Shown: positions 62,150 to 64,000 of the stretch, piece by piece
Layout of the letters: every line of letters begins with the position of its first letter
Position numbering within the stretch: the stretch's first letter is position 1
Origin: Auanema rhodensis
Taxonomy: Eukaryota > Nematoda > Chromadorea > Rhabditida > Rhabditidae
Direction: 5' to 3'
NCBI GenBank assembly: GCA_964057225.1
Contig: OZ059897.1
Location: 18,538,001-18,602,000 of the forward strand
DNA: 64,000 bases
Position numbers and translations under genes: made by a program
Notes under the pieces: generated by a model
What the model saw: only the letters and a program-made list of their open reading frames with translations
Database searches by the model: none
Told to the model about the DNA's origin: nothing

Positions 62150-64000
62150 TGATAACACAGATCGACGCAGCTTAAAAATCCGCATCGAATGCACTATACT
62201 ACATTGAGAAACGCTTGATACAAAAATTAGTTATGATCGTTTGAAAAATGATGCATTAGTGTATGTTGAGTTTCCATGTACACTCAACATTGCTTCCAAA
62301 AACATTTTGACAAAAATTTTTTCGAAAAATTTCAAAATAGTTTAGCAAAAAGTAGATGTTTTTAGATTCCATTTTTCAAGGCAAAGACGATGGACAATGT
62401 TATTCAACGAAAAAATTAATTCTTCAGGGTGAAAATCGAGGATATAAGTGTGAACTTATATCAGTTGATATCTCGGTGCATTTTTAAGCTAGCGCAAATC
62501 TGATAACACAGATCGACGCAGCTTAAAAATCCGCATCGAATGCACTATACTACATTGAGAAACGCTTGATACAAAAATTAGTTATGATCGTTTGAAAAAT
62601 GATGCATTAGTGTATGTTGAGTTTCCATGTACACTCAACATTGCTTCCAAAAACATTTTGACAAAAATTTTTTCGAAAAATTTCGAAATAGTTTAGCAAA
62701 AAGTAGATGTTTTTAGATTCCATTTTTCAAGGCAAAGACGATGGACAATGTTATTCAACGAAAAAATTAATTCTTCAGGGTGAAAATCGAGGATATAAGT
62801 GTGAACTTATATCAGTTGATATCTCGGTGCATTTTTAAGCTAGCGCAAATCTGATAACACAGATCGACGCAGCTTAAAAATCCGCATCGAATGCACTATA
62901 CTACATTGAGAAACGCTTGATACAAAAATTAGTTATGATCGTTTGAAAAATGATGCATTAGTGTATGTTGAGTTTCCATGTACACTCAACATTGCTTCCA
63001 AAAACATTTTGACAAAAATTTTTTCGAAAAATTTCAAAATAGTTTAGCAAAAAGTAGATGTTTTTAGATTCCATTTTTCAAGGCAAAGACGATGGACAAT
63101 GTTATTCAACGAAAAAATTAATTCTTCAGGGTGAAAATCGAGGATATAAGTGTGAACTTATATCAGTTGATATCTCGGTGCATTTTTAAGCTAGCGCAAA
63201 TCTGATAACACAGATCGACGCAGCTTAAAAATCCGCATCGAATGCACTATACTACATTGAGAAACGCTTGATACAAAAATTAGTTATGATCGTTTGAAAA
63301 ATGATGCATTAGTGTATGTTGAGTTTCCATGTACACTCAACATTGCTTCCAAAAACATTTTGACAAAAATTTTTTCGAAAAATTTCAAAATAGTTTAGCA
63401 AAAAGTAGATGTTTTTAGATTCCATTTTTTAAGGCAAAGACGATGGACAATGTTATTCAACGAAAAAATTAATTCTTCAGGGTGAAAATCGAGGATATAA
63501 GTGTGAACTTATATCAGTTGATATCTCCGTGCATTTTTAAGCTAGCGCAAATCTGATAACACAGATCGACGCAGCTTAAAAATCCGCATCGAATGCACTA
63601 TACTACATCGAGAAACGCTTAATACAAAAATTAGTTATAATCGTTTGAAAAATGATGCATTAGTGTATGTTGAGTTTCCATGTACACTCAACATTGCTTC
63701 CAAAAACATTTTGACAAAAATTTTTTCGAAAAATTTCAAAATAGTTTAGCAAAAAGTAGATGTTTTTAGATTCCATTTTTCAAGGCAAAGACGATGGACA
63801 ATGTTATTCAACGAAAAAATTAATTCTTCAGGGTGAAAATCGAGGATATAAGTGTGAACTTATATCAGTTGATATCTCGGTGCATTTTTAAGCTAGCGCA
63901 AATCTGATAACACAGATCGACGCAGCTTAAAAATCCGCATCGAATGCACTATACTACATTGAGAAACGCTTGATACAAAAATTAGTTATGATCGTTTGAA
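62150..64000 (+). repeat. Ten-copy HOR, round 2, cut by the window end
   Basis: Copies 178-182 and the first 96 bases of copy 183 repeat 58640-60490 in order and in private marks. The array clearly continues past 64000. Confidence 0.88.
63905..64000 (+). repeat. Partial last monomer (copy 183)
   Basis: Monomer positions 1-96 of the plain segment 5 type (gcatcgaatgcactat, attgagaa, cttgatac, gttatgatcg). It is cut by the window edge, not by a biological boundary. Confidence 0.95.

Larger units (their letters stand above)
1..64000 (+). repeat. Satellite DNA array, ~351-bp monomer, 182 full copies plus a partial one
   Basis: The same ~351-bp unit recurs head to tail from the first base to the last. 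Copies start at 1, 352, 703 and so on, and the last partial copy starts at 63905. All copies share one orientation, and nothing else is inserted. Lengths are 351 bp (144 copies), 352 bp (30) and 350 bp (8). Every copy keeps the landmarks GATATC, GCTAGC, ATGCAT, TTCGAA and TGTACA apart from rare point changes, so EcoRV, NheI, NsiI, BstBI or BsrGI cutting would give a ~351-bp ladder. G+C is 110/351 in the first copy, counted by hand. 351 bp is close to two nucleosome repeats, as in many animal satellites; a centromeric or pericentromeric role is inference. I cannot match it to a named satellite family. The whole window lacks promoters, tRNA or rRNA genes, transposon ends, telomere repeats and CRISPR. 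Confidence 0.99.
38639..64000 (+). repeat. Array segment 5, copies 111-183, most homogeneous zone
   Basis: Nearly every copy has gcatcgaatgcactatac and catttttc or catttttTa, and aaaataGttta is common. The 352-bp G-insertion form is absent. Length variants are copy 121 (42149-42500, 352 bp from gaatgTTactat) and seven 350-bp copies (124, 127, 135, 136, 154, 157, 160), six of which lack one A in ttccaaaacatt. A second haplotype, gataaTacag with gacCcagc, always has both changes together (copies 115, 119, 121, 150, 151, 153, 162). A third, acatCgag with cttAata and mostly gttatAatcg, marks copies 123, 148, 149, 172, 175, 176 and 182. Confidence 0.92.

Noticed and set aside
1-64000. CRISPR array
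   Set aside because: Units are 350-352 bp with near-identical sequence throughout; there are no short repeats with unique spacers and no cas genes.
1-64000. Transposon or virus remnant as the monomer source
   Set aside because: No terminal repeats, target-site duplications, polymerase or transposase motifs, poly(A) tail or tRNA-like promoter boxes are visible. A distant origin cannot be excluded without a database search of the monomer.

Overview
The window is one uninterrupted satellite DNA array. It holds 182 complete head-to-tail copies of a ~351-bp AT-rich monomer plus 96 bases of a 183rd, all in the same orientation. There is no unique sequence, no convincing gene, no RNA gene, no mobile element and no array edge. 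Sixty-four kilobases without a gene, built from a long monomer with layered higher-order repeats (HORs), means a eukaryotic heterochromatic block, either centromeric, pericentromeric or subtelomeric. A monomer counted by hand (1-351) is 31% G+C and has 12 CpG against about 8.6 expected, so CpG is not depleted. That fits an animal with little satellite methylation, such as many insects, but the species and satellite family cannot be named from this sequence.

Monomer positions below count from the TGATAACACA at base 1. Copies 1-55 are all exactly 351 bp. Over the window 144 copies are 351 bp, 30 are 352 bp and 8 are 350 bp, which accounts exactly for the last complete copy ending at 63904. Two parts of the monomer are nearly invariant: about positions 87-184, and about 314-351 running across the junction into 1-24. 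Each contains an inverted repeat. Substitutions that define subtypes cluster at about 25-86 and 185-313.

Layout. (1) 1-7722, copies 1-22: mixed older-looking subtypes with a block repeated at a 14-copy offset. (2) 7723-16146, copies 23-46: modules that begin with one subtype pair and end in an alternating dimer, at 9-, 7- and 5-copy offsets. (3) 16147-19305, copies 47-55: a transition zone with chimeric monomers and a 702-bp dimer. (4) 19306-38638, copies 56-110: all 29 copies with the one-G insertion (352 bp) lie here, among 4-mer, 6-mer, 3-mer and 7-mer HORs; the clearest is a 2,462-bp 7-mer duplicated in tandem at 31957-36880. (5) 38639-64000, copies 111-183: the most homogeneous zone, with 8-mer, 3-mer and 10-mer HORs and a larger segment repeated about 9.1-9.5 kb away.

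No genes work together here. The biology visible is concerted evolution (unequal exchange and gene conversion) acting on a monomer whose two dyad-bearing blocks stay fixed. The only coding-like signal is a 70-codon ORF opened by the one-G insertion in the 352-bp copies; I treat it as probably non-coding but worth a test.
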